Shown here piece after piece: positions 1 to 11,699 of a DNA stretch of 54,964 nucleotides. The notes under the pieces were generated by a model. It searched no databases. It was not told the origin of the DNA and worked only from the letters and a program-made list of their open reading frames with translations. This stretch comes from Cerrena zonata (lineage: Eukaryota > Basidiomycota > Agaricomycetes > Polyporales > Cerrenaceae). A program made the translations under genes and the position numbers. The stretch is taken from positions 1-54,964 of the forward strand of contig JASBNA010000124.1 of NCBI GenBank assembly GCA_038087015.1. Direction: 5' to 3'. Every line of letters starts with the position of its first letter. The first letter of the stretch is position 1.

Positions 1-6
1 CACGTC

Positions 7-2063
7 ATGGCGCCATTCACTACGAATCAAATAAAGGAGATGGCCAGAGAGAAAAAGACTCTCAAGGCGGACGTATACTATGCTCTTCCCCGGAGTCTCG
101 CAAAGGAGCTAGAGAGCAAGAGGAAAAACTCCCCATTGTGGCCAATGGTTCCGAAGGATGCAGAGTCCCGCTTTGAAGACATCATCCGGCGAGCCAACCT
201 CGGGACTCTCACACGATCATGGGCTGCAAAGGAAGTCCCTGAGCGTGGAAGGACTCGCTCTCGAGTATCTGCCCCAACAACATCTGCTAATCCACCTCAG
301 CAGCGAGGACGAAGCACCCGTGCGTTGTCGAAAGTATCATCAAGGGGATCCGAGGTGCCTCTAATGAGAACGGAGGCGTCCGAGGGACATTCCTTAGCCA
401 CAAAGGCATCCGGCTCTGCTGCACCCACCTCTAAAGGTGATACGCATGACCAAACACCTTCGAGACCACGGCCCAAACCACGGGCAGCATCAAAAGCTAG
501 AGCTACGTCTCGTCCACCTCCTAAACCTGAGGCAACTCCAGTCCAGGTCAAGAAGACAACGGTACCAAAGGCGACATCCTCCAAGCTGGTTAAGAGACCA
601 TCTAAGCCACGAGCTACGGCAGTACGCTCCAGATCCGTGAAGATCAATCAACAGAAGGCCAGGGATGAAGACTCTTCTCCAACTCCGCAACCGTCACGAA
701 GAAGGTATATCGGGAAACGTCCGCCTCCAGTCATGAAGAGGGTTCCGGCTGATACCGATGAGGATGAAGGTTTGTGAATGCAGTCCAAATTATATGAAGT
801 ACAATGTCTGATGAATAATAGAAACCTTGACTGCATATGGAAGGAAGCGAGGCCCACCAAGAGAAAAGTTCCTCGTAGCAACAGTTCAGTCAGATGGAGA
901 GCTCGAGATTGAGACCTTGGTGCCAACAACTCCTCCACGAAGTCCGGATGCCGCAATATCTGAACCCAACGATCCGTACGTGACTACGGACATCCTCTCT
1001 GCTAAACTCGATGCCCAGAAGGATACATTCCTAGAAGCATTGAAGGAAGCTGAAGGGAGCCTTAAATCCGGAGTGCAAGACATGATCTCACTTGCAATGG
1101 ATGATCTGCACCCTCAGCTGAGCTCAAACGTCCAGAAGTTCGTAACCGGAATCCACCGTGAGCTCGACCATAGGCTATCCGGATACATGCACGGTATCGA
1201 GCGTCACCTCGACTCCAAGATCGACGAGAAGGTTAACTCATTGACCAAATCTCTCGAGCAGAAGATGGATGATCTTCTTGCAAAACATCGCATGGAGACC
1301 CGGGAGATGATGAAGGAGATCTTCGGAGATGAAGTCAAGGAGGTGCTGAGGAATGATGAGAAAGATGGCGGTAGTGCGAAGGAGGATAAGAGGGACAATG
1401 AGACAGAGACACCGGTCTCTAATCAGGCCAATCAGGACTTCAAGGATCCAACATACCCGGAACTCTCACCGGAAGTTCCATTGGTACCGGCGACAGGCGG
1501 AGATGGCTCGAGCTTAGAAATCGACACCAGTAGACAACCGGCTGAGGTTGTCCATGTATCAGGCCCTAACGAGGTGGATCAACCAAGCTCACCCTCTACT
1601 CCGAAGATCCCGGACGCACCTCAGAACACCGTCCCATCCCCTGCCATCGAACCGGATCAATTCCTTGTATCCGTTGATGTTGATATGCCGCTGGCAGAGA
1701 GCACAAATGCATCCACTACGGATGAGCATGGCTCGCATCAGATCCGCAATGAAGTATCAGGCAAGTGCATTTTCTGTCAACTTATAGCATATAGTTAACT
1801 TAGAGGCCTACACAGACACAGTAGAGGCGGATTTGTCCGGAAATGACATAACCGACCATGCGGAACCGGTTCCAAACCTTCTCGTCAACCCTGAGCGGAC
1901 GGATGGCGAGGAAATCATGAATCCGGATGCCTCTGAGGTAGATCTGCAAAGCACAGCGCAGAATGATGATATGGACGCGGATCCTCAAAGTGGCGAAGAT
2001 GCAGATGCAGATGGCGAGCACGATACCGTGGCTGATTACGGAGAAAAAATGGTCCAGGATTAA
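7..2063 (+). CDS. KDZ-element accessory protein with central coiled coil
   Basis: Unrecognised protein of 653 residues from exons 7-769, 822-1760 and 1804-2063. The second intron (1761-1803) has a GC-AG boundary with donor GCAAGT; the GT alternative just upstream runs into a stop. The N-terminal third is very basic and rich in Pro, Ser and Arg, ending in an RRRYIGKRPPP stretch. The middle (roughly residues 330-425) has heptad-like spacing of hydrophobic residues, as in a coiled coil, with segments such as SLEQKMDDLLAKHRMET. The C-terminal part is acidic and low in complexity. This layout suggests a DNA-binding, self-associating structural protein, but that is inference. The start lies 6 bases from the window edge, so upstream exons cannot be excluded. 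It is the first gene of the element and converges on the minus-strand accessory gene. Confidence 0.7.
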
Positions 2064-2236
2064 GTAGATTGTGGGACTTATTACGATTGACATTGTATTC
2101 CTTACTACATGTATGCACAGGAAATTGGATAGCAACTACTGCTTGCATTGGAACTCTATGAGAATGACAGATCTTTGTAAGTTGAATTACATGTGGGCAC
2201 CAACTAGTTAAGTTGAATTGAGGAGAAACTTTGGGG

Positions 2237-5197
2237 TTACTTCCGGGACAAGGGTTTGTTGACCTTCGTAGTCTTGGTCTTGACATTGGTGGGTTTGTTG
2301 ATGGGCAGGTGGTCTGCATCCTCGGTTACTTGTGTCCCATCCTTTCTCCAGGTAATCTTCTTCTTAGTTCTCAGTTGCCTAGGCTGAGTCCCATCGGAAT
2401 TCGCAACCGTTGAGGTCACCGGATCTAACCCATCCGGTGTCCGGATTTGATCCCTATCCGGGATCACCATTTTGTGATTGACCTCATTGGGCACAGGTAG
2501 ACTTATTTGAGGGGAGTCCAACCTTACGATGTTACTATTCATTGCTACTTTCACAGTTAGTATAATTGCAATAAGTGAATACCGATGTCTTACCGGAAGT
2601 ACTTGATTGTTCAACTGTTGCAGCTGCACTGTTCACGACGCCGGATGGCTTCTGCCGGGGTTTTCTGGGTGGCTGACGGGCTTTTGGCACTCGTAATGCA
2701 GTTGGTGGGGTTGATATCTCAGCCGCTGGAGCTGGTTGTGTGTTCGGGAGTGCTATCGTCGATCCGGTGACAATGAAGTGTCCGGATTCTTTGGTAGCAC
2801 CGGACGTCTCTTCCGGATGAGATGAATTGGTGGTGTTGGAGGTCAACGACGCTCCGGATGCCCTCAATGCTGTGGAATCCTCACCGTCACCAAAAAGATC
2901 GCTTCCCGGAAACGCATACGCTGCAAATGAGGTCAAAGAACCATCGACCTGTGATCCGGATGCTTGGGAGCCCATTAGATCCATTGACCAGTCAAACCCT
3001 TGAGCGAGTTGCATCTGAGCAGCAAAACACATGGACTCCCAGGTCTTTCGGCATACGTCGGAGATCCGGTTTTCTGTCTGGACACTGAACGAACTGTCAC
3101 ATAGGTAGTACGGAAGGTGGGCCGGCCATGGATCCTCTGAATCTCCTTGTGCAAACTGAGACACCCGGATATCTCTGATTAGTTGACCTCCAATCAGGGC
3201 CAGTTCTTCAACACTTCCTGTGACGTTCCATAACATCTGATAATTCTTCTCCCACAGAGTCAAAAATGCATCCACCATTGTCTTCGCATTTCCGGATACA
3301 TGGATGACTTCCGGAAGTGATGAAAGAGGGTTATCCCATCCGAGTGCACCGAAATGTGGTGCTCCGCGGGGAATGACCTCATTAGCAAGATCGGACTGGT
3401 TCTATTTGCACAACGTCCATCAGTATGCCACTTCTGGTAAAAGATCGGTCAAGTAGCGTACCTGTGATGTCCCTAACCACCTAACGATGTTCTGATAATT
3501 TATGTCATCACATAACTCTCGGAGATATTGCACCTGCGCAGACCATTCCTCCGATACGGATGCTGGGGATCCCTTCATAACCCTTCCTTTCTGCTTTCTA
3601 GCCGCCCCCAAGGTATCCGGTCCCGGTGTCTCTCCGTCTCGGGCTTCCCCAAAGTCAACAGGAGTATCCGGATGAATAAGCCCTGCATCGACCTCTTGCT
3701 CAGACCCATCGTCGGACGTACGTTGCTTCTTGTTCGTCTTGGTGGCCTTTGTCCTTCTTCTTCTCTTCTTTGTGGCCTCCCTCTCCGTATCCACTTCACC
3801 TGCAGCAATCCACCGGCTACTATCAGACAAATATACCTTCCAGGTAAATATTTCCTCGTCCGGACCAAGTTCACCATTCGCCCGTGCATCCTGCCTCCGT
3901 ACTATAAGCTCGGCCCAGGCGACAACAAGTGAAAGGGGCATCCTGAATACCTTCTGCAACCGATAGGTAGCCAAATCGACATGTTCTTCTAATCCGGCCT
4001 GCGAAGGAAAGTACTCCGGATCAATATACTCAGACCATAGACCGGTCATACTCTTCCAAGGTGGGCCAACGTCCTTCTTGTGATTCACTCGTATCTTGTC
4101 TACGTCATGTTCTATCAGTATATATTGTATCCAGATGAGCATGAATCTTACTGTAATGCCATCTCACATATTCAGCGAGTAAGTCACGGAGGTCTTCTCC
4201 TTGCCGATCATATGGGCCTCTTGGGAAGATTGGTCGTTTGTCAGGACCGAATCTCAATCGGAGAGTGTCATCGTCTGAGCTATTACCATCAGATGGGCGT
4301 AGCTCTGCTTTCATCTTCGTTACATAATCTGCAGGTGTCCAGTTGTACATCTTTCCATCCGGTAACGTCTTCAAGAATCGGGATGGCCCCTTTGGTTCTA
4401 ATCTGTATACGTCCAGTTAGCTAGACACCCACAAACTTTGAAGGGGAGATACTAACATAGAGGACATTGTACCCTTTGTTCCAACACGGACGGTAACCGC
4501 AATAATTCGAGCATCGAAGACTTTATTGAAGTGATTGATCACTTTCTGCAACTCCTCCTCGAAGTGTTTATCGCCATACCTATTACAATATCAATCATTG
4601 CTTAATTCACGTTGCTATATATAACGAAGAAGATATCTCACAGAGCTTTCATGTCCTTTGCAGCACTCCCCTCATTAATCTCTACCGCCCGGAGCTCGTA
4701 TGCGGTACGCTCATCATCCTCTAACTCAGCCCACAACGCATCTCTGGCCAACATGACCTCCTTCAACCAGTTCTTTTGTTTGTTGGGATTAGGGCCTGGA
4801 AACTTGGCGACAACCAGGGGCTTAATCTTGGACTCCCATTTATCAGTGTGGAAGCATTGAACACCGGTTAGTTCAAAGAACTTGACGACTCTTGACCTCT
4901 TGACCTGACTTGACTTGATATTAAGCCATTGGCGGACGCTCTGAGAGTCATCCGGTCAATACCTACAATTGTCACATTGTACAATCAAACAAGCCTTACC
5001 GCTGTTACCGACTCTTTTTTGGTATCGTCGTGAATCCCAGCTTCAGTACAAAGTGTTGCTGTCACTTCTACGATCACTTGATCGCATCCATCGACATCCT
5101 CGTCTTTCACGAACTGTATATATTCAGTCAGAACGGCCTCGAGATGGACACATTGTGCCGGACTGAAGTTGTATGTCGAGGGCTTTGTCTTAGCCAT
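2237..5197 (-). CDS. KDZ-element accessory protein, 874 residues, function unknown
   Basis: Seven exons on the minus strand join in frame: 5197-5000, 4940-4642, 4579-4457, 4402-4152, 4099-3462, 3401-2594 and 2544-2237. All introns are GT-AG and 49-62 bp. I do not recognise the family. A segment near residues 100-160 with spacing like WLKEVMLARDALWAELEDDE faintly resembles an HMG-box or other small helical DNA-binding domain, with low certainty. A very basic stretch (KKRRRRTKATKTNKKQR) near 3,730-3,780 looks like a nuclear localisation signal. The C-terminal third is rich in Ser, Thr, Pro and Lys. It starts about 200 bp from the divergent TET/JBP gene, so the two probably share a promoter region. 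A nuclear role in transposition or in targeting the dioxygenase is inference from position. Confidence 0.75.
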
Positions 5198-5397
5198 TAC
5201 GGAGCACGTTGTTGTTCAAGTTCAACTTGTTGAGCGTCGATAATTTCATCGTATTCCGTATATTGTTTAACAGAGTTAAAACTGCATCTGCCCGATAGAT
5301 CTTCTCTTCATAACGACCAAATCTGAGATTTCAGATGCCCAATCTAGATCACTTGGAAATATGAACTCCATTTGATTCAATACAAACATGACGCAAC
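5198..5397. promoter_or_regulatory. divergent promoter region between two transposon genes
   Basis: This 200-bp gap lies between the start codons of the minus-strand 874-residue gene and the plus-strand TET/JBP gene. A bidirectional promoter is inferred from gene arrangement only; I see no convincing TATA box or repeated operator. A second in-frame ATG for the dioxygenase at 5467 would lengthen the leader. Confidence 0.4.
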
Positions 5398-6774
5398 ATG
5401 GATTCTATATGTAAGAGAAGCGAGCTCTCCCAGGGTCGCTTTGACGTCACTTACTTCTTCCTCAGGATGTCTAAGTCTCAGCCCGAGATCAGCGGAGACC
5501 GTTTGTCTTCTGATGTTGCAAATTACATGTGTAAACTATTCAAGCACAGCCTTGCGGTTACCACATTGCACCCTAATCCTCCCGTAACACCTGTTCAACC
5601 ACCTGGCTGGTCTGAGGAGTTACTCGTCACGTGTCAAAATACTGTCCGGACACTTGTGGTGGCGTTTACAAATATCGGTATGTTAAATTTCTCTTCGCGT
5701 CGCTCATACTGCTTATATCTCCATATTAGAATACATCTCATGGGACTTTGCTGATTACTGTGCGGACTGCAAACGCAGTGCTCTTGGATGCGGAGGTAAC
5801 CCCAAGAAGGAGGAAGACATTCTTCACCGATGGCCGCCTGAGTATCACCCTACGGTTCGGGTGAACCGGCCCCAGGTATTCGCTGATCCATCCGGAAGAA
5901 TCATCTCTTGGATCCTTCCATCCATCATTCCACCAGCATATCAGGTACGAGTCTGATCGTTTGTTTATCCGTATTTTTCTCACAGCTACCAGGACACGCT
6001 GCATGAGGCGGTACAGATTCTTCAACCCTGGTTTGACAAAAGGTTTCACGCACCCGAGGATGGTGGCTCATGGCGAAACAACAGTATATACTTTGATGCT
6101 GATAACGACTATATCTCAACCGGGCTGATAAATGTCTCTGCCGCATGGTACATGGCTGGGCACAAGGTATGTGGTGGTCTTAGAATCATATGGTGGTAGT
6201 GATTAATGGGTTTTAGGGTCCGGCCCACACCACACCTCTCCTGCAACGATTGGAAGGCCATGAGTTCCTCTCACTGGCTCGTGAGCCATTTGCTGTCATG
6301 TCCGGTATTTTGGCCATTACCCATCCCAAGCAATACAATATGGCAAAGCAGATGAAGGAACGTCTCATGACGTCTGGTCAGTGCACCGAAGCCCTTCAAC
6401 GTTGGCCAATGGTATTTACCGCTATCTCTGTTATAACCAACCGGGAGTCGCCATATCATCGTGACCTTCATGAGGGATGGCAATGGTTCGATTTCCTGGT
6501 CTCATTCGGACCGTACAAGTATGCACCGCTTTACCTGGCTAATTTAGGAGTTCGGGTGGACAACCCACCAGGAACGATTTGTCTTTTTGGAGGAAAGGCC
6601 ATACTGCATGGCGTCCGGAGAGTTTCACCTCGGATCACATTGGCGTTATATATGCGGCAGAACATTCAGGAAGAGCTGGGTATTCAATCTGCCGGATGGA
6701 TGACGCAGCAGGAGTATGATTTGTACGTTGGAGTGAAGAGACATAATTTGCGTAGACAGCTTGTAGTGGTATAA
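5398..6774 (+). CDS. TET/JBP-family 2-oxoglutarate/Fe(II) DNA dioxygenase
   Basis: Proteins of this family oxidise 5-methylcytosine or thymine in DNA using 2-oxoglutarate and Fe(II). Exons 5398-5677, 5730-5944, 5993-6166 and 6217-6774 give 408 residues; the ATG at 5467 would give 385, and both have A at -3. The catalytic double-stranded beta-helix is in the last exon. The HxD iron motif is H304-R-D306 in the segment ESPYHRDLHEGWQWFD; the distal iron ligand is probably H354 in KAILHGV, and R362 in SPRITL fits the 2-oxoglutarate-binding arginine. Four cysteines in the second exon (CADCKRSALGC and before) may bind metal. It ends 52 bp before the KDZ transposase, the arrangement known for fungal TET/JBP-KDZ elements. 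The exact substrate is not shown by sequence. All key residues are present, so activity is plausible. Confidence 0.85.
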
Positions 6775-6825
6775 CTTTTCAATCGTCAGATTGTGCGAGA
6801 ACTGTTCTTTCTACTTTCTCTGAAT

Positions 6826-9800
6826 ATGGCTGGAGGCAAGAGATCCAAAGAGCAGTATGTAGACGATGCACTTAATGATGTGTATCTCGAATCATCCCTA
6901 CGCTCCAAACATAAACGTAAACGAAAGCTACAAAAGATTCCTCTCACGCACGAACGGTATGAGGGAAATACAGTCCAGAACCTCCCGGTCCCGCTTCCGG
7001 ATGTGTCGTTCCCGGATGGGTTTGAAGATGAGTGGTTGGAGCCAGAACATCATGATCTGGGGCGACTACCAGTGAGGTCTAACGTAAGAATTGATTGTGT
7101 TTAAGAATGTGGATATGAACTTACTGTGAACTTAGAATCAAAATGACTTACTTCGAGAGTTCATAGCATGCCGCGACCGGATACTCAGAATAATAACCGA
7201 ACGCGATGCCCCCCCTGTCCTCCAAGTATGTGGAACTTGTAACTCTGCAACATTATCAAACCCCATGCAATGGAGATGTCACTCTTGCTTTGGGGAGCCT
7301 GTATACTGCAGTCAATGCATCCGGAAGTCCCATCAGAATCTTCCATTTCACACTGTATCACGATGGGATGGAAATGCATTTCATCGGTCTTCACTATCGA
7401 AAGCCGGGCTTACATTGAACTTGGGGCACTGTGGAAAGCTTTGTCCAGCATACTATGGTCAACATGGGATAGACGGATGGGATCCTCTTGGCAATTCAGA
7501 TGCTATGGATGTTGACCAAGACTCTACTACTATTGACTTACCGGATGTCTCATCAGAGGGTCTACCACCTGACCCTAGCCCTGATGGCATCCATCCGGCA
7601 GCCTCGGGGACTCAGTATCCTATTCACAAATCCATTGATGCGTTTCTGGATGTTGATAGCGATGAGGAGGATGATTGGAGGGATCCTACCACTGGAGGGA
7701 TTCCTCTTCGCGCAAAGAAGCCGGATCGAAGTTATGACATCCATCACTGCCCCTTAATTACTGCCGTTCATGCAACCGGTGTTCATGAGCTTCGTATTCG
7801 TCCTTGTCGCTGCGACATAGGGAGAGATATCCCAATATTTGATCAAATGCTCTACATGGGACTATATCCGGCTTCAAGCAAGAAAACAAGGACGGTATTC
7901 ACATTTGAAGCCCTCCACGATTACGATATCGAGAATCTGGAAACAAAAGCCTCTGCAGCAAAGCACTATGATAAATTGACACGGTTGACTGCGAATGCCT
8001 TCCCTACGATGGTTCCGGGTCGCTATCGTGAGCTTCTGCGGATTGCACGGGAGTGGAGAAATTTGAAGGCAAGACAGCGGGCTGGTTATGCATATCAATC
8101 TGCAGACGATATTGGTCCGGGTGGTCTTGCGCTGTTCTGTCCGACGTGTCCCCAGCCAGGAATAAACCTTCCGGATGATTGGAAAGAGGATCCGGATCAG
8201 TATGACCCTCATTCTACTATAGTGTACAGGTGTACTAACATTGGCCAATCAGAACGAAGTATATGCGGACACTTTTAGCAGATGGAAATTTCAAGCAAGA
8301 CCATCTTGTAATGAAGTACGACTCCGATGATGTTCCCCTCAGCGACGGACATGGGTATATGGTCACCCGTGCACCGTTCGATGTTTATCTGGATGCTACA
8401 TCTGATCCGGTCAACTTGGTGAGACTCTTACGCTTCCTTTGCTTACTACCCCTGATCACCAGAACCATTTCAGGAACCATCCTGTCATGAGCATCGAGCC
8501 GTAACACAACAAAACAAATCCCATGCTCATCTCGATGTGACTGGGATCGGGGCTATTGCTTGCGGACGTCATGGGTGCTTTTATCCTCATTCAACAGTCA
8601 ACTTCCGTAAAGGTGAAGGGTACGTTTTCACGATAAGTGAATGGTATATTTGACTTATCGTTTTTGATAGCCAACGGTATATGGACTATGCGTTTATTCA
8701 AGCAATACTCTATATCCGGGGTCTTCTTGTGGTTCTAATGCTATACGACATAATGTGCCAGTTCTGGGTCAACTTTCTTAAGCGGCTTCTCGGTATGCCA
8801 CCACATCTACAACTTCCAGAAGGCATCGACTTCAAACGAGGGATTGGACTCTTTCATGTTCACGGCCATGTTAAGGAATGCTTTGCCCGATACGCTCCCA
8901 CGTTCATCAAGGGAGCTGGGATGCTTGATGGGGAAATCATTGAGACGTTGTGGAGTATGCTGAACTATACTGCGTCAAGTGCGAGATCGATGTCATGGTT
9001 CCACCGTCAAGAGTATCTCGACGCCCATATGGCAGACTCTAACTGGAAAAAGCTTATCGGAATGGGTTTGACCTCATCCCTTTTTGGTTTCTATTCTTAC
9101 TCACATTTGCGATCTTGTAGTGAAAGCTATCTTCCACAAATGGCAGAATGCGGTTGAACAAGCAGCTGAATCCGAAGAACAATTCCACTCTCTTTGTACA
9201 TCCGTAGGGGAAGAGAAGGTTCAGAAGTGGTCTGCAGAGGAAGCTGACGCGCAGGAAAGACGAAATGAAGACCCAACGGCGATGGATATCTTTGATGTTA
9301 AGGAAGACGAAGGTTAGTTTTGTAACATATACAGGTGATTACCCGGACTTAGCACATCCATCCAGCACCGGGTAAAACGGTGATGGCAAATATATGGCTG
9401 TATAGAGAGATGGAGCCCAATACCACTACCGCTAAAGGCTCTACAGCATGGATTACTGCCGGTATTCGGATTACAGAACAACAGTATGTGAAATATGTCA
9501 TGTATTGCATTTCTCTGAAGTTGTTTGCAGGATTGAGCTTCGAAAAGAAGTCCGGAAAGCCGGAAGATACCCAACAGCGGACCAAACAAAGAACATTCTG
9601 GAGAAACGTCAGAAGTTGCAGGAGCTAATTGATGACTTCAAGGATCGAGCACGAGCATTTGTCTCCATTGCTAGCGAGCCGGATGTGGATCCCTCGCCAG
9701 AGCCGGATGATTGGTTTGATGAGCTTCCGGATGCGCAGCCGGACCCGGATGAGCAACATTATGCGGATGATGTGGTGTTTGAGCTCTCAGACGGCCGTCA

Positions 9801-10573
9801 AGCAGAACGTCAGCCGATTCCCCTTCCTTCATCCTTTGGGAAAGCCGCCTGTAAAACCAGATTGCAGGGGCTTGCAGCAATAGAGCTGGACCTGCGAGTC
9901 GGACAAGCAAATGATGCCTTACGATATCTCCGGATTGCAATCGGTCAGAAATCCTTTAACTTCCGCACAAAGTTCCGTGCCGCAACTGGTAATCCCGGAT
10001 ACAAAAACCGTCTACGAAATTATGCAGAGAATCAAACTTTGCAAATGACTATAGACCAAGCCGCACAAGTCTACACCTCTTCCCGGCGCGCTATGGAACT
10101 TCTAGGCGCACCTAAGGAGATATTATCCAAGTTCAAAGTGTTACTCAAGACGCATATTGCTTCAAGTACAGCGGTTGTGGACCCAAATGCCCGTGGTGAA
10201 AGGAACAAAGGCCTTTCATGGATATGGCACACCCAGCACGATCCGGAAGAGGATCCGGCATGGCTAGATGAACGTATGTTCCACAAATGTTACCTTCCGG
10301 TGATTTCTCATCCTTGTTTTGTCAGTGTATCGTGTTAATTGGCTCAGGGCAAAGTCCAGACGAGATCGCTGGGCTGAGGAGCTCACTCTTACCGCGGCTG
10401 AAATGTTGTGGACTAGAATATTCCATCAGCACCGGAGGAATTTGTGGCTCAAGCGGGCGGTGGAATCCAGAACAAACAATCCGAAACTTCAATATTATGC
10501 ATGCAAACAAGCGAAGACGTGGGATTTACTTGCAAGTCAAGTGGACAACGCGTTATCTCGTATGGAGTCTTAA
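6826..10573 (+). CDS. KDZ transposase with CxC2 cysteine cluster
   Basis: Nine exons (6826-7083, 7136-8199, 8253-8418, 8474-8619, 8671-9065, 9121-9312, 9366-9483, 9531-10273, 10326-10573) encode 1,109 residues with no stop. Introns are 47-55 bp. Residues 118-147 hold the CxC2 zinc cluster (C118, C121, C134, C137, C144, C147). The family's ATGIGA-C-RHGCF region appears as DVTGIGAIACGRHGCFYPHS. Likely RNase H-fold acidic residues are D451 (LLADGNF), D571 (YDIMCQF) and E633 (LDGEIIETLW), chosen by resemblance to other KDZ proteins. The segment after it (HGHVKECFARYAPTFIKGAG) is highly characteristic. I start at the ATG of MAGGKRSKE; an earlier in-frame codon is GTG. It should cut and paste the element in the nucleus. 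Completeness suggests a recent or active copy. Confidence 0.93.
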
Positions 10574-10719
10574 ATAAGTATAATACCATATGTCAACTTA
10601 TTACCGATCTTGAAAATATGTACGCGTATTTGTATACGTATGTGTGACAAAGTTTGATACTTGATCTGATAAGAACAATCATCTTCTCACTAGTACATCC
10701 AAGTCAGACACCAGTAACT

Positions 10720-11489
10720 ATGTCTGGAGAATCCAGTGATAACTTACCAGGGTCTGTATCATCTATGAACAGCTGTCTAAGAAGAGATACTTACTTTTTG
10801 CTACAGGGGTGACTATGAATATTCTGATGAGGCCCATTTAGCATGGAGGTTATTGTATCGGTTGTGGAGGATAGATGAAGCAGCAAGGGCTTTTCATGGT
10901 GCTATACTACTTGCTGACAATGATAAGAGGGGGTTGGTCACTTCTAGATGGGAGATAGGTTTGATCCTTGAAGTGGTGAGTGTTTCCTGCTGGATATCAT
11001 GCGTAACTTACAAGTCCATTAGGAGGGTCTTGAGAAGGTACTTTCTCAGATGTGCCTTCGCGGATTAATGACAACACGCCTCAGTCAAGCCATGGACCGA
11101 AGATTTCGGTGGTTAAACATTGAGAACTATCCTCCGGTCATCGATTGGGGCATGATCCCCCATGCAGATACGCCATTTGCTCCAGACCTCGCTGAGCTCT
11201 TTGATGGAGTAGTACCTCAAATTACACAGGGTGGGTGTCACTGGTGGACATACAATGACCAGACACCCAATGACGACGTACCATACTGGTGGAATGATCC
11301 TGTCAAAGAGGTACAGAAATTCAGTAGCTTTCATCGTACCACAAACTAACACTTTACTAGAAATGGCTCTATAATGTGTCTATTCCTCGCGATCTTGTCG
11401 GACAATATATTAGGAGACTATCACAGTCAGAGGAACTGCTAAAATTGGCTGCATCTAGACTAGAGGAACTTCTCAACGAAGAGAAGTAG
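10720..11489 (+). CDS. KDZ-element accessory protein, 205 residues
   Basis: Four exons (10720-10751, 10807-10975, 11023-11310, 11361-11489) join in frame with GT-AG introns of 47-55 bp. I do not recognise the protein. It begins MSGESSDNLPGGDYEYSDEA, has an aromatic-rich middle with two adjacent Trp pairs (CHWWTYND and PYWWND), and ends in a leucine-rich, coiled-coil-like helix (SEELLKLAASRLEELLNEEK). It lies 146 bp downstream of the transposase, in the same direction, and just before the CCGGAT cluster at the right side of the element. That position suggests a transposon-encoded helper, but this is inference only. Clean splicing and an open frame argue that it is a real gene. Confidence 0.7.
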
Positions 11490-11542
11490 TGTACATCCAG
11501 ACGTTTGACAATATAGTACCCTTATCTCTTGAGTCGATGAAG

Positions 11543-11581
11543 GATCCGGACTCCGGATCCGGATCCGGATGCTATCCGGAT
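11543..11581. repeat. tight CCGGAT/TCCGGA cluster in right subterminal region
   Basis: Five CCGGAT or ATCCGG copies fall within about 40 bp, three of them in direct head-to-tail order at 11553-11570. The same hexamer is dispersed over the whole element. The cluster sits between the last transposon gene and the 54-bp minisatellite. A transposase-binding or modification site is inference. Confidence 0.75.
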
Positions 11582-11699
11582 GAGAGACACTTGTAACTGT
11601 ATCATACAAGCTGTGGAAATCGTAAAAGTACGCTGACCGGACAGAAGTTCGCGCGTACGTATTAGGGTTAACGGTGCCGGAATGAAATATATCATTGGT

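Noticed and set aside
8222..8252. A 23-31 bp intron in the transposase
   Set aside because: A normal 53-bp intron (8200-8252) with donor GTATGA also keeps the frame and gives better family similarity.
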